Source: Gilvibacter sp. SZ-19 (GTDB taxonomy: Bacteria; Bacteroidota; Bacteroidia; Flavobacteriales; Flavobacteriaceae). From it: a DNA stretch of 64,000 nt. The DNA is taken from contig NZ_CP019333.1 in assembly GCF_002163875.1 (NCBI RefSeq), positions 1,122,864 to 1,186,863 on the forward strand. The letters run 5' to 3'. Positions within the stretch are counted from its first letter, which is position 1; each line of letters opens with the position of its first letter. A program made the translations under genes and the position numbers. The notes beneath the pieces are model-generated. The model did no database searches, was not told the origin of the DNA, and saw only the letters and a list, made by a program, of their open reading frames with translations. Positions 45,586 to 54,123 of this stretch are shown in pieces.

Positions 45586-46685
45586 GCGCGAATAAAAAGT
45601 TGGCCTGGTAAAGGCCTTATCCAACCTTTTAGTTCTAAGGATAACAAAAGTGCGGGTAGGTTCCCTGCGGAAGCATCCCAATTTGCCCTCAGTTTTTCTA
45701 TATGCACTGCCTGATCTGTAGGCAACAACTTATAGACGGCTTGCTCCTGCATATCCAGTTTGATTAAGCTTTCAAATTCTAGGCGAGTTTGCTGCGGATG
45801 CTGCTTATCCCAACCCAAATTATCGATGAGCTTGGGCAGATCGGTATAGATCTGTGCAAGCTGCCTTTCGATCAGGCCATGGCAACCAGCACTTTGTGCA
45901 TCCGACCTTCTGCCTGGTATTGCATAGACCTCTCTGTTGTATGAAAAGGCCATCTCCGCTGTACTGAGGCTACCGCCTTTATGGGCCGATTCGACAACAA
46001 TTGTGGCTGCTGACAAGCCTGCAATGATCCTGTTTCTGCGGATAAAAAAACGATTGTGAAAACTACTGTCTATCCAAGTCTCGGAAACCAGCCCACCTTG
46101 CTTTAAGAGTTGTTGGGCAATATTTTTATGTGCTTTTGGATAGACCTCGTTCAGGCCTTGTGCCAAACAAGCAACCGTTGGTAAGCCAAACTCTAAGGCC
46201 GCCTGATGTGCAGTTATATCAACCCCAAAAGCCAATCCAGAGACTACTACAGGATTATAAGGTCTCAGTTCTCTGATCAATGCGCGACATTGATGTTGTC
46301 CGTAAGCGGTCATTCTACGTGTGCCGACCACGGATATCCAGCGCTGCTGTTGCCAAGGTATATTTCCTTTGTAGAATAGAATTAAAGGACCGTCTGTGCA
46401 ATGCTTTAATGCTCTAGGGTAGTCGGGCTCATAATATGCTACCGCATTTACCTGATTCGCCGACATTAGCGCTTGCTGATCTGCGGCTGCAGCCAGAGCT
46501 TTGTCCCATTTCCAATTGTTTAGCGCGTGTTGTGGAACCCAAGACAATTCCTGTAAGGCTTTTTTAGAAGCAGCCAAGACAGCATAAGGCTCTTTAAAGT
46601 GCGTAAGGAGTTTTTTTGCCACGGCATTACTGATGCCTGGCTTGTATTGCAAGGCCAAAAGTGCTTGCAGCTCAGCAGTATTCAA
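45582..46685 (-). CDS. dprA: DNA-processing protein DprA
   Basis: 367 aa. N-terminal helix-hairpin-helix-like region (PGISNAVAKKLLTHFKEPYA), Rossmann-type DprA core (YPRALKHCTDGPLILFYKG, VGTRRMTAYGQHQCRALI, SGLAFGVDITAHQAALEFG, IAGLSAATIVVESAHKGGSL) and a C-terminal winged-helix region. DprA loads RecA on incoming single-stranded DNA during natural transformation. No ATG fits the family start; TTG at 46683-46685 (or ATT one codon earlier) is the likely start. Convergent with trpS. Confidence 0.94.
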   Translation of the reverse strand: MNTAELQALLALQYKPGISNAVAKKLLTHFKEPYAVLAASKKALQELSWVPQHALNNWKWDKALAAAADQQALMSANQVNAVAYYEPDYPRALKHCTDGPLILFYKGNIPWQQQRWISVVGTRRMTAYGQHQCRALIRELRPYNPVVVSGLAFGVDITAHQAALEFGLPTVACLAQGLNEVYPKAHKNIAQQLLKQGGLVSETWIDSSFHNRFFIRRNRIIAGLSAATIVVESAHKGGSLSTAEMAFSYNREVYAIPGRRSDAQSAGCHGLIERQLAQIYTDLPKLIDNLGWDKQHPQQTRLEFESLIKLDMQEQAVYKLLPTDQAVHIEKLRANWDASAGNLPALLLSLELKGWIRPLPGQLFIRA

Positions 46686-46758
46686 AATCGCTAAAATTGC
46701 AGGAGAGTGATTTAAAAATACAACAAAATTCAGGCTGTTGATAAGTTCTTACCCGCAC

Positions 46759-46790
46759 TTGTGCTCTGGATTCAAAAAATATTAAATTTG
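46759..46790 (+). promoter_or_regulatory. Promoter of the HU/SPOR gene, predicted near-leaderless
   Basis: TTG (46759-46761), 21 nt, TAAATTTG (46783-46790), an exact -7 element ending 5 bp before the ATG at 46796. Transcription would begin at or within a base or two of the start codon. Confidence 0.65.
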
Positions 46791-46795
46791 TTTTC

Positions 46796-47722
46796 ATGCG
46801 TCTTGACAGTTACATCAGCGATTTACTTTACCGATACGAATGTGTGATTCTACCTGGTTTTGGAGCGTTTCTAACGCAGTATCAACCAGCTAGAATTCAT
46901 GAATCTACAGATGCTTTTTATCCGCCGAGCAAATTGTTGTCCTTCAACAGACAATTGCAATCTAATGATGGCTTGCTAGCAGATCATATTGCAAAGTCCA
47001 AAGACATCAGTTATGCAGACGCTTTAACTGCTATTCGTAGCTATACGCGCTTTTTGGAGCACGAGCTCGAAGCAGGGAAGAACATCATTATCGAGGCTGT
47101 TGGGTCCTTGGCTATGGAGGCCGGGAAGATCAGTTTCGAACCGAGCGCTGAGAATAATTACCTCACAGCTTCTTTTGGACTTTCTCAATTTGTTCAACCT
47201 GCAATGAGTCGTTCTTCTGAGGAAGCCATTGCGTTAGAGGCAGAACCACTGTTGTTTACACCTACACAAGAACAGCGTCCGGTTTATCTAAAATATGCTG
47301 CAATAGGGCTTATAGCTATTGGTTTAACTAGCTTCGGAGGTCTTAAGATTTATGAATCTGGAGTTAAACAACACAACTATGTGCAGTCTCAGGACGCTAA
47401 AGACCGCGTTCAAAACAGTATTCAAGAGGCAACCTTCGTAATTAGCAATCCGTTGCCGAGCTTAGAGGTAAATCTTCCGAAGTACCAAGGTCGCTACCAC
47501 ATTATTGCTGGTGCATTCCGCGAAGAAGCTAACGCACACAAGAAAATTGCTCAGCTTCAAGCACAAGGCTTCGAGGCCCGTTTATTGGGCAAGAACAAGT
47601 ATGGCCTGCACCAAGTGAGCTATGAGAGCCACAGCGAGAGATCTGCAGCACTAAAGGCTTTGCGTAATATCAAGAATAACAACAATAAAGACGCCTGGTT
47701 GTTGGTAAAACAATTCAACTAG
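46796..47722 (+). CDS. HU-CCDC81 and SPOR domain protein
   Basis: 308 aa. Residues 1-120 form the HU-CCDC81 pair of IHF/HU-like domains (ISDLLYRYECVILPGFGAFL, KNIIIEAVGSLAMEAGK) known in Bacteroidota. A membrane helix lies at about 163-183 (YLKYAAIGLIAIGLTSFGGL), and a SPOR peptidoglycan-binding domain at 230-308 (YHIIAGAFREEANAHKKIAQ, AWLLVKQFN). It joins a DNA-binding-type fold to a septal peptidoglycan domain across the inner membrane, so a role linking nucleoid and division is plausible but unproven. Confidence 0.9.
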   Translation: MRLDSYISDLLYRYECVILPGFGAFLTQYQPARIHESTDAFYPPSKLLSFNRQLQSNDGLLADHIAKSKDISYADALTAIRSYTRFLEHELEAGKNIIIEAVGSLAMEAGKISFEPSAENNYLTASFGLSQFVQPAMSRSSEEAIALEAEPLLFTPTQEQRPVYLKYAAIGLIAIGLTSFGGLKIYESGVKQHNYVQSQDAKDRVQNSIQEATFVISNPLPSLEVNLPKYQGRYHIIAGAFREEANAHKKIAQLQAQGFEARLLGKNKYGLHQVSYESHSERSAALKALRNIKNNNNKDAWLLVKQFN

Positions 47723-47760
47723 TTTCAAGCTTTCTATTTTCCCAACATCTAAATAGGATG

Positions 47761-47768
47761 TAACTTTG
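47761..47768 (+). promoter_or_regulatory. -7 element of the thioesterase gene
   Basis: TAACTTTG, exact TAnnTTTG, 14 bp before the ATG; TTTC lies 19 nt upstream (47738-47741), one base from TTTG. Confidence 0.5.
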
Positions 47769-47782
47769 CCAAAATTTTAATT

Positions 47783-48295
47783 ATGGAGGCCAAGACACCT
47801 AAAGATTCTTGCACGATTATTACCGATCTGGTTTTGCCTAGTGAAACCAATCCACTTGGAAACATGTTTGGAGGGGAGCTCCTAGCACGTATGGACCGTG
47901 CTGCAAGTATCGCTGCCCGAAGACACAGCCGCAGAATAGTGGTTACCGCCTCTGTGAATCATGTTGCCTTTAACAGAACCATCCCCTTGGGTAGTGTAGT
48001 TACTGTAGAGGCTCGGATCTCCCGTTCTTTTAGGAGTTCTATGGAAATCTTCCTAGACGTTTGGATAGAAGACCGCGAGAGTGGCTTGCGTTCTAAAGCA
48101 AACGAAGCAATCTATACCTTTGTAGCGGTAGACGACACTGGAAATCCGGTGCGAGTTCCTCCTGTAAAGCCAGAGACCGACTTGGAAAAACAACGTTTTG
48201 ACGCAGCATTAAGACGACGTCAATTGAGTTTAGTACTTGCCGGAAAAATAAAACCCTCCGAAGCAACAGAGCTCAAGGCCCTGTTTACGGAATAA
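47783..48295 (+). CDS. Hot-dog acyl-CoA thioesterase
   Basis: 170 aa. YciA/BACH-type hot-dog fold: LPSETNPLGNMFGGELLARM with the catalytic Asp in MDRAASIAA, VVTASVNHVAFNRTIPLGSV, and VWIEDRESGLRSKANEAIYTFVAVD-like strand pattern ending the domain. Hydrolyses acyl-CoA in the cytosol; chain specificity cannot be read from sequence. Own promoter. Confidence 0.93.
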   Translation: MEAKTPKDSCTIITDLVLPSETNPLGNMFGGELLARMDRAASIAARRHSRRIVVTASVNHVAFNRTIPLGSVVTVEARISRSFRSSMEIFLDVWIEDRESGLRSKANEAIYTFVAVDDTGNPVRVPPVKPETDLEKQRFDAALRRRQLSLVLAGKIKPSEATELKALFTE

Positions 48296-48411
48296 CCGCA
48301 GAGATTCCTTACCCGAACTTGGATTTTAAAAACTTTGCCTTATTTTTAAGTGCTTTTAAAAGAGCAACTTAAAAAAATTGCAACATTCGGGGTATGAGAA
48401 ACAATCTGTTA

Positions 48412-48426
48412 GGGCGTAGTACGCCC
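48412..48426 (+). promoter_or_regulatory. GC-rich leader hairpin upstream of the S8 protease gene
   Basis: GGGCG-TAGTA-CGCCC, 27 nt before the ATG at 48454, in an otherwise AT-rich leader. Upstream, AAGT and ACTT arms near 48340-48375 form a second imperfect stem. Confidence 0.35.
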
Positions 48427-48453
48427 CTTCCCTATTTAATCAAACTAAGCAAC

Positions 48454-51400
48454 ATGAGAAAAACTACACCTTTTCTCGTTAGCACGAAGAAGTTATTGGC
48501 AACAGCTGTTGTGGCACTTTTCGCGCTTACGAGTTTTGCCCAAAATCCGTATGCCTTTGTTTTTAATGGCGAGTACGTGACCTTGGAAGAAAACATCGAG
48601 ACCTTTTCATGGGATCAAATGCCAGAAACCTCTAAACTTGGAGGTGGTTATTTTGGTTGGATCCAATTTGAACAAACGCCCAATCAACAAATTCAAGATT
48701 ATTTTGAAACCAATGATCTGCGCTTGCTAGATTATGTTGGTGCTGGGACCTATCTGTTCTACATGGCAGAAACTACACCGATCAGTGTATTGGCAGAGCG
48801 CAAAGTGCGTGCTATAGCTCCAGTAGATGGTCGTTTTAAAATGGCGCCAGAAATTCTAAACAACGAAATTCCGGATTATGCCCTGAGCGGTGATCGCATT
48901 TTAGTGACCTTAGAGTATCACGATATTGTGAACAAGGACTATATTTTAGACGACCTTCGCTCGCAACAGATCGAAGTTGTTCAGGTATATGACAGCGCCA
49001 ATTATATGGACCTGATCATTTCTGACAATTGTTTGGAAAGCTTGTCTAATTCTGCTTATGTGAGTTATGTTGGACTCGTCCCAGCTCCTCCTGTTAAAGA
49101 AGATGTGCAAGGAAAAAGCTTACACCGTTCTAACGGTTTGGACACTCAAATGATAGGCGGATGGAACTATACCGGAGCCGGCGTGGGAGTTCTTGTGCGT
49201 GATGATGGTCTTATAGGCCCTCACATCGATTTTCAAGGCCGTATAGATAACATACCTGCTACTTCCGGTGGATCTCACGGAGATGGCGTAGCTGGTATCT
49301 TTGCTGGTGCCGGAAATCTCAACCCACGTTACCGCGGAATGGCAGCTGGTTCAGACATGTATGTTTCGAACTACTTCGCCTCTTTCTTAGATAGTCCAAC
49401 AACCAGCTTGATCAGTGACGGGACTGTTATGATCACCAACTCTTCTTATGGAGATGGTTGTAATGGAGGATACACTCTGAACGCCCGTACCGTAGATCAA
49501 CAGACCAACGACTTTGAGAGCGTGCTACACGTTTTCTCTTGTGGAAATTCTAACGGATTGGATTGTGGTTATGGTGCCGGTACCCAGTGGGGTAATATTA
49601 CTGGCGGTCACAAACAAGGAAAGAACGTAATTGCTACGGCCAACGTATTCTTTGACGGATCATTGGTAGGTAGTAGTAGCCACGGACCAGCTCGTGACGG
49701 TCGTATAAAACCAGATATTACTGCGCACGGTCAAGGACATATCTCAACTGGAGCCAATAATACTTACAGTGCCTTTGGAGGAACTTCTGGAGCTTCTCCG
49801 GGAATCGCTGGAGTTTCTGCTCAATTGTATGAGCTATACGCCGATACGCACGGAGGAGTAATGCCAAAATCCGGTCTTGTGAAGGGAGCCCTATTGAATA
49901 CTGCTAACGATGCTGGTAACGTTGGGCCTGACTTTAAATTTGGATGGGGTATAGTTAATGGACTTCGCGCCGGTAAGTTGCTAAGCGAAGATCGCTTTAT
50001 CGTCGAATCGATAAGCAATGGCGAACTCAACACCAATACGCTCACTGTTCCAGCGGGAACCACCCAAATGCGCATCATGATCTATTGGACAGACCCGGCT
50101 GCGGCTGCTGGTGCATCTACAGCACTAATCAACGACCTGGATTTAGTGGTTAAAGATCCGTCAGACACTTCGTATTTGCCTTGGGTATTGGATCCAACTC
50201 CAGACCCTGTGACTCTGGACTTGCCTGCTACCAATGGAGCAGACCACCTCAACAATATGGAACAAGTGCTGATAAACGATCCGGTTGCCGGCGATTACAC
50301 GGTGGAAGTAAGCGGATTTGACGTACCATTCGGTCCACAAGAGTACTTTATCCTCTATGAGTTCATTCAGGAAAACCTGACGATGGTTTATCCGAACTTT
50401 ACCGAGACCTTAGTACCTGGAGAAGTTTCTGTGATCCACTGGGATGCTATCAATACTACCGCAGCTTTCGACTTAGAATATACGGTAGACGACGGTGCAA
50501 CCTGGACGCCGATAACAACAGTATCTGCCACAACAACCAACTACAGCTGGACAGTACCAGAAGAGTTGACCGGAAGTGCACGTGTTAGAATAACCAGCGG
50601 TACTTTTAGCGACGAGAGTGATAATAATTTCTCTATAGCACCTCAAGTTACAGGTGTAGAGATCTTGCAAGTATGTGATACTTCTATGTCTATTACATGG
50701 GATGCCGTTGAGGGCGCTGAAAACTACGACGTTTACCTATTGGGTGAAAAATATATGGAAGTGGTTACCAATGTGACTGAAAATTGGGCTTCTATTCCAA
50801 TTACCAGTGCTACCGATGACAACTGGATCGCTGTGGCGGCCAAGAATGATACTGATGGCTGGGCTAATTTGCGCACCACGGCTATAAAAACAGATGGCTC
50901 ATTAAACTGTGACTTTGCGAACGACTTAGCTGTGTTGAGCATCGACAACAGCGGTAGTGAGTTCAACTTTGTTTGTGACGCTAGTCCGGTTACTGTTAAA
51001 ACGACCATCTTCAATTCCTCAATGAATCCTCAGAGTGGCTTTGAGGTAAGCTATCAGCTCGATAGTGACACTCCAGTAACCGAAGCATTTACTGGTACCA
51101 TTGAGCCTGGCGCGATCGCTCAGTTCAGTTTTGCCACCCCACTCAGCATTGCAGATGCCGGCAATCACGATATTAGTGTAACGGTGAATTTGGTGACTGA
51201 CGAAGACAGCTCTAACGACAATCAGACCAATACTTATTTTGTAGCTACTGAAGCGAGCCCAATTAGTGATTTTGAAGACTTCCAGACCACTGGTTTCCCA
51301 TCGGAAGGATGGTATATCGACAACCCAGATGGAGACAGAACTTGGCAGATCAATAGCTTCACTGTTGGAAGTGATGGAGAGACCACTCGTGTCGGGTTTG

Positions 51401-52056
51401 TAGACAACTTCATCTATGATGCCATTGGCCAATTGGATGCCGTGGTAACAGAAGTATACGATCTGAGTGGTGCGGATGTTCCAGGAGTCTTGTTCGATCT
51501 TGCAAAAGCGCAGCGTGTAGCAGGAGATGGCGATGGCCTCCGCGTAGATGTATCTACCGACTGCGGAACCACTTGGGTAAATGTTTACGAGAAGTTCGGT
51601 TCGGACCTATCGACCATTCCAGGATTCAGAACTACGCCATGGATACCGACTGCGGCCAGCGACTGGCGTAACGAACAGATCGATCTTTCTGCCTTTATTG
51701 GAGAGCAGATCCAATTGCGATTTGTGAATATTGCCGGGAACAGCAACCGTACTTTCATAGATAACGTCTTTGTACTGAATAATTATTTAGGAACTGCCGA
51801 TAACGCATTGACCGGTATTAGCATGTATCCGAACCCAACGCAAGGCGTGTTCACCATAGCCAGTTCTAATACCTTTGAGACCATGGATATGACCATAAGC
51901 AATACGCTAGGGCAGATCGTCATGACGCAAAACAACTTGGAATTGGGTAACGGAAACAGTGCAACTGTGGACGTTTCAGGATTGGGCAGCGGAATTTATT
52001 TTGTACGTCTAAACGCAGGCGGCAAACAAACCGTTAAGAAGTTAGTGGTACGCTAA
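48454..52056 (+). CDS. Secreted S8 (subtilisin-like) serine protease with T9SS sorting tail
   Basis: 1200 aa from the ATG at 48454 (MRKTTPFLVSTKKLLATAVV), which gives a normal signal peptide ending SFAQ; an ATG 20 codons upstream is less likely. Propeptide-like region to about 230. Catalytic triad D250 (LVRDDGLIGPHIDF), H275 (GGSHGDGVAG) and S445 (GGTSGASPG). Then a beta domain of P/homB type, further beta domains including a CARDB-like one, a jelly-roll module, and a type A T9SS domain (MYPNPTQGVFTIAS to TVKKLVVR). A surface or released protease for external protein. Confidence 0.96.
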   Translation: MRKTTPFLVSTKKLLATAVVALFALTSFAQNPYAFVFNGEYVTLEENIETFSWDQMPETSKLGGGYFGWIQFEQTPNQQIQDYFETNDLRLLDYVGAGTYLFYMAETTPISVLAERKVRAIAPVDGRFKMAPEILNNEIPDYALSGDRILVTLEYHDIVNKDYILDDLRSQQIEVVQVYDSANYMDLIISDNCLESLSNSAYVSYVGLVPAPPVKEDVQGKSLHRSNGLDTQMIGGWNYTGAGVGVLVRDDGLIGPHIDFQGRIDNIPATSGGSHGDGVAGIFAGAGNLNPRYRGMAAGSDMYVSNYFASFLDSPTTSLISDGTVMITNSSYGDGCNGGYTLNARTVDQQTNDFESVLHVFSCGNSNGLDCGYGAGTQWGNITGGHKQGKNVIATANVFFDGSLVGSSSHGPARDGRIKPDITAHGQGHISTGANNTYSAFGGTSGASPGIAGVSAQLYELYADTHGGVMPKSGLVKGALLNTANDAGNVGPDFKFGWGIVNGLRAGKLLSEDRFIVESISNGELNTNTLTVPAGTTQMRIMIYWTDPAAAAGASTALINDLDLVVKDPSDTSYLPWVLDPTPDPVTLDLPATNGADHLNNMEQVLINDPVAGDYTVEVSGFDVPFGPQEYFILYEFIQENLTMVYPNFTETLVPGEVSVIHWDAINTTAAFDLEYTVDDGATWTPITTVSATTTNYSWTVPEELTGSARVRITSGTFSDESDNNFSIAPQVTGVEILQVCDTSMSITWDAVEGAENYDVYLLGEKYMEVVTNVTENWASIPITSATDDNWIAVAAKNDTDGWANLRTTAIKTDGSLNCDFANDLAVLSIDNSGSEFNFVCDASPVTVKTTIFNSSMNPQSGFEVSYQLDSDTPVTEAFTGTIEPGAIAQFSFATPLSIADAGNHDISVTVNLVTDEDSSNDNQTNTYFVATEASPISDFEDFQTTGFPSEGWYIDNPDGDRTWQINSFTVGSDGETTRVGFVDNFIYDAIGQLDAVVTEVYDLSGADVPGVLFDLAKAQRVAGDGDGLRVDVSTDCGTTWVNVYEKFGSDLSTIPGFRTTPWIPTAASDWRNEQIDLSAFIGEQIQLRFVNIAGNSNRTFIDNVFVLNNYLGTADNALTGISMYPNPTQGVFTIASSNTFETMDMTISNTLGQIVMTQNNLELGNGNSATVDVSGLGSGIYFVRLNAGGKQTVKKLVVR

Positions 52057-52078
52057 TAGCCCTTTACATAAACAAAAG

Positions 52079-52105
52079 AAAACCCCGCGATCTGCGGGGT
52101 TTTTT
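52079..52105. terminator. Bidirectional terminator between the S8 and EnvC-like genes
   Basis: AAAACCCCGC/GCGGGGTTTT perfect 10-bp stem with GATCT loop; six T on the plus side (52100-52105), shorter run on the minus side. Serves both convergent genes. Confidence 0.9.
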
Positions 52106-52108
52106 GTT

Positions 52109-53338
52109 TTACATCTTAAAGATCCAATCTGCTGGGTTGAGTTTCGTAGTATTCTTGTAGATCATTAACTTGATAATGGTCTTTCCGCTTGCAGGATTCT
52201 TAGCTACAGTTCCTACTTGCTGCTTGGTAGTTACCTTCTGACCAGGGCTCACCGTTACTGATCCTAAATTGAAATAAACACTGATATAGCTTCCGTGCTG
52301 GATCTGAACCAGCTTATTGGCTCCTTTGATCTGTTTTACATCTAAAACCACTCCGTCGAAAATAGAGCGTGCTTCAGCATTGTTAGTGGTCGCTATCTCT
52401 ACCCCACTACAAAAGGTCTCGACATTTGGCAGCTGCGGATGGCGCTGTTTTCCAAAACGCTTCACAACTACTCCATTGGTAACTGGCCACGGCAGTTTGC
52501 CTTTATTACTGGTAAAGCTATTTCCCAAGGCTTTTGCCTCAGCAGTAAGTGCAAAAGTGGTAGAACTTCCACCAGTGGTGTTCGCTCTGGAATTTGAGTT
52601 GGACTTGGCAATAGCTGCACGGATCAGCGCATCGATCTGCTTGTCAATCTCGTCGGCCTCACGCTGCTTGCTTCTGATCTGACTGGCAAACTTAGACTCG
52701 TCTTTTTTGAGTTCTGCAACTAGGGCTTCTTGCTGCTGCTTCTCTTTGCGCAAAGCCTCTTTGGTCTTTTTATTCTCAGCGATCAAGGCCTGTTTCTCTT
52801 TTTGTTGTTCCAGTAAAGATTTATTGAGCTCTTGTAGCTCGACTGTCTTACGTTGAATACTTTCGCCTTGCTCCTTGCGATACTTGGCGTATTGATTCAT
52901 ATACTGGACACGCTTGTATGCCTGCAGAAAATCCTGAGAAGACAAGAGAAACATGATCCGGCTTTTGCGCGATTTGCTCTTGTAGCTCTTCACTACCATT
53001 TGGGCGTAATCTTCTTTGATCTGCGCCAGTTCTTCGCGAAGCTGTTCTATCTTTTTTAGGTTGACGTTGATTTCTCGCGTGAGTAGGTTGGCCTGTCTGT
53101 TGGTGATTCTGATCAGGTTTTCTTGTGCGCGGATGCGCTTGTCTATGTCTTCTACTTCAGAAAGTACAGAACGCTCTTTCTTTTGAGTGTCGAATAAGAG
53201 GGAATTGATCTGCTTGATCTCTTGCAAGATCTCTCTGCGTTTCTGTTCTAAAACAGTACGCTCGTCTTTTTGAGCCCAGACCGCATTGCTCGAAAGCAAA
53301 AAAGTTACTAGGCCAATACATAGCAGTCTTAAGGTCAT
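52109..53338 (-). CDS. EnvC-like murein hydrolase activator (coiled coil plus degenerate M23 domain)
   Basis: 409 aa. Signal peptide ending AVWAQ, long coiled coil (about 25-240: REILQEIKQINSLLFDTQKK, QREADEIDKQIDALIRAA), and a C-terminal LytM/M23 domain at about 280-405. The zinc ligands of active LytM enzymes are missing: CSGVEIATTNNAEA lacks the HxxxD site and the HxH segment reads QIQHGSYISVYFNLGSV, with FNL where YxHL is expected. As in E. coli EnvC this predicts an activator of amidases, not an enzyme. One base overlap with the DUF4292 gene. Confidence 0.9.
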   Translation of the reverse strand: MTLRLLCIGLVTFLLSSNAVWAQKDERTVLEQKRREILQEIKQINSLLFDTQKKERSVLSEVEDIDKRIRAQENLIRITNRQANLLTREINVNLKKIEQLREELAQIKEDYAQMVVKSYKSKSRKSRIMFLLSSQDFLQAYKRVQYMNQYAKYRKEQGESIQRKTVELQELNKSLLEQQKEKQALIAENKKTKEALRKEKQQQEALVAELKKDESKFASQIRSKQREADEIDKQIDALIRAAIAKSNSNSRANTTGGSSTTFALTAEAKALGNSFTSNKGKLPWPVTNGVVVKRFGKQRHPQLPNVETFCSGVEIATTNNAEARSIFDGVVLDVKQIKGANKLVQIQHGSYISVYFNLGSVTVSPGQKVTTKQQVGTVAKNPASGKTIIKLMIYKNTTKLNPADWIFKM

Positions 53339-54120
53339 TAATCCAATTGAATTTCGGTCAGTCCGTCTGGCATAGTAAACGGAAAACGGATCGGAATATT
53401 TAAATCTATAGATCGAAAGTCGATCTCCAAAGTGGTGATCGCCTCATTTTCAGAGGCTTTTATCACTACCTTTTTAGGCAAAACCTGATCTCCTACCTTT
53501 TGATAATCAGGATAATACATTCTTAATTGCCGCCCTTTTGATTGCTGATCGATCCCCTGACTCGCAATTTTAAAGAAATCCGGATTCAAAGCCAGAAAAT
53601 GTGTAAACAAAGGCAACTCTTGCTTCGGAGCTAACTTGTACTGGTTGTTCTCTACACTCTTGTTATAGGCCTGAGATTCCAATCTAAAAATCGACTGCCC
53701 TAACAATATGTTCTGTGCTTTTTCAAAATCGATATCGGTACCCAACCAATCGCTGATCAGTGCAAAATCTCCATCGAAGTAGGTATTGCTGATGCGCTCG
53801 TAATATTGCACACGATCTGGAGTGAGCATGGCCTTAGACAAGGTTATTCCCAGAAGGGAAGCCTTGATCCAAATGGTCTTGTTCTTTTCCATCCGCAGCG
53901 AAACCGTAATGTTCTGTGATGATTTCTCATCTTCATAATCCACATTGACACGAGCAGCCAAGGTCTCAAATTGTGGGGCTGCCGCCTGATGCGTCTTTAT
54001 AATGTCTTTTACCGAGAAGCCGGGATTGGCATCTCTGGAACCATTGACCAGCTTAGCGCTTCCGCAGGAACTCAGCAGAAAAACAAAGGCGAGGATTGTA
54101 TGTATTCTCAATTTATGCAT
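53338..54120 (-). CDS. DUF4292 outer-membrane lipoprotein (LolA/LolB-like fold)
   Basis: 260 aa. Lipoprotein signal with C19 in FVFLLSSCGS. The body has the alternating strand pattern of LolA/LolB-like lipid carriers (VNVDYEDEKSSQNITVSLRM, KTIWIKASLLGITLSKAMLT, DGDFALISDWLG, NQYKLAPKQELPLF). DUF4292 is a Bacteroidota family without assigned role; a lipoprotein or lipid carrier in the periplasm fits fold and context. It follows the TPR gene by 3 bp. Confidence 0.82.
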   Translation of the reverse strand: MHKLRIHTILAFVFLLSSCGSAKLVNGSRDANPGFSVKDIIKTHQAAAPQFETLAARVNVDYEDEKSSQNITVSLRMEKNKTIWIKASLLGITLSKAMLTPDRVQYYERISNTYFDGDFALISDWLGTDIDFEKAQNILLGQSIFRLESQAYNKSVENNQYKLAPKQELPLFTHFLALNPDFFKIASQGIDQQSKGRQLRMYYPDYQKVGDQVLPKKVVIKASENEAITTLEIDFRSIDLNIPIRFPFTMPDGLTEIQLD

Positions 54121-54123
54121 GAT

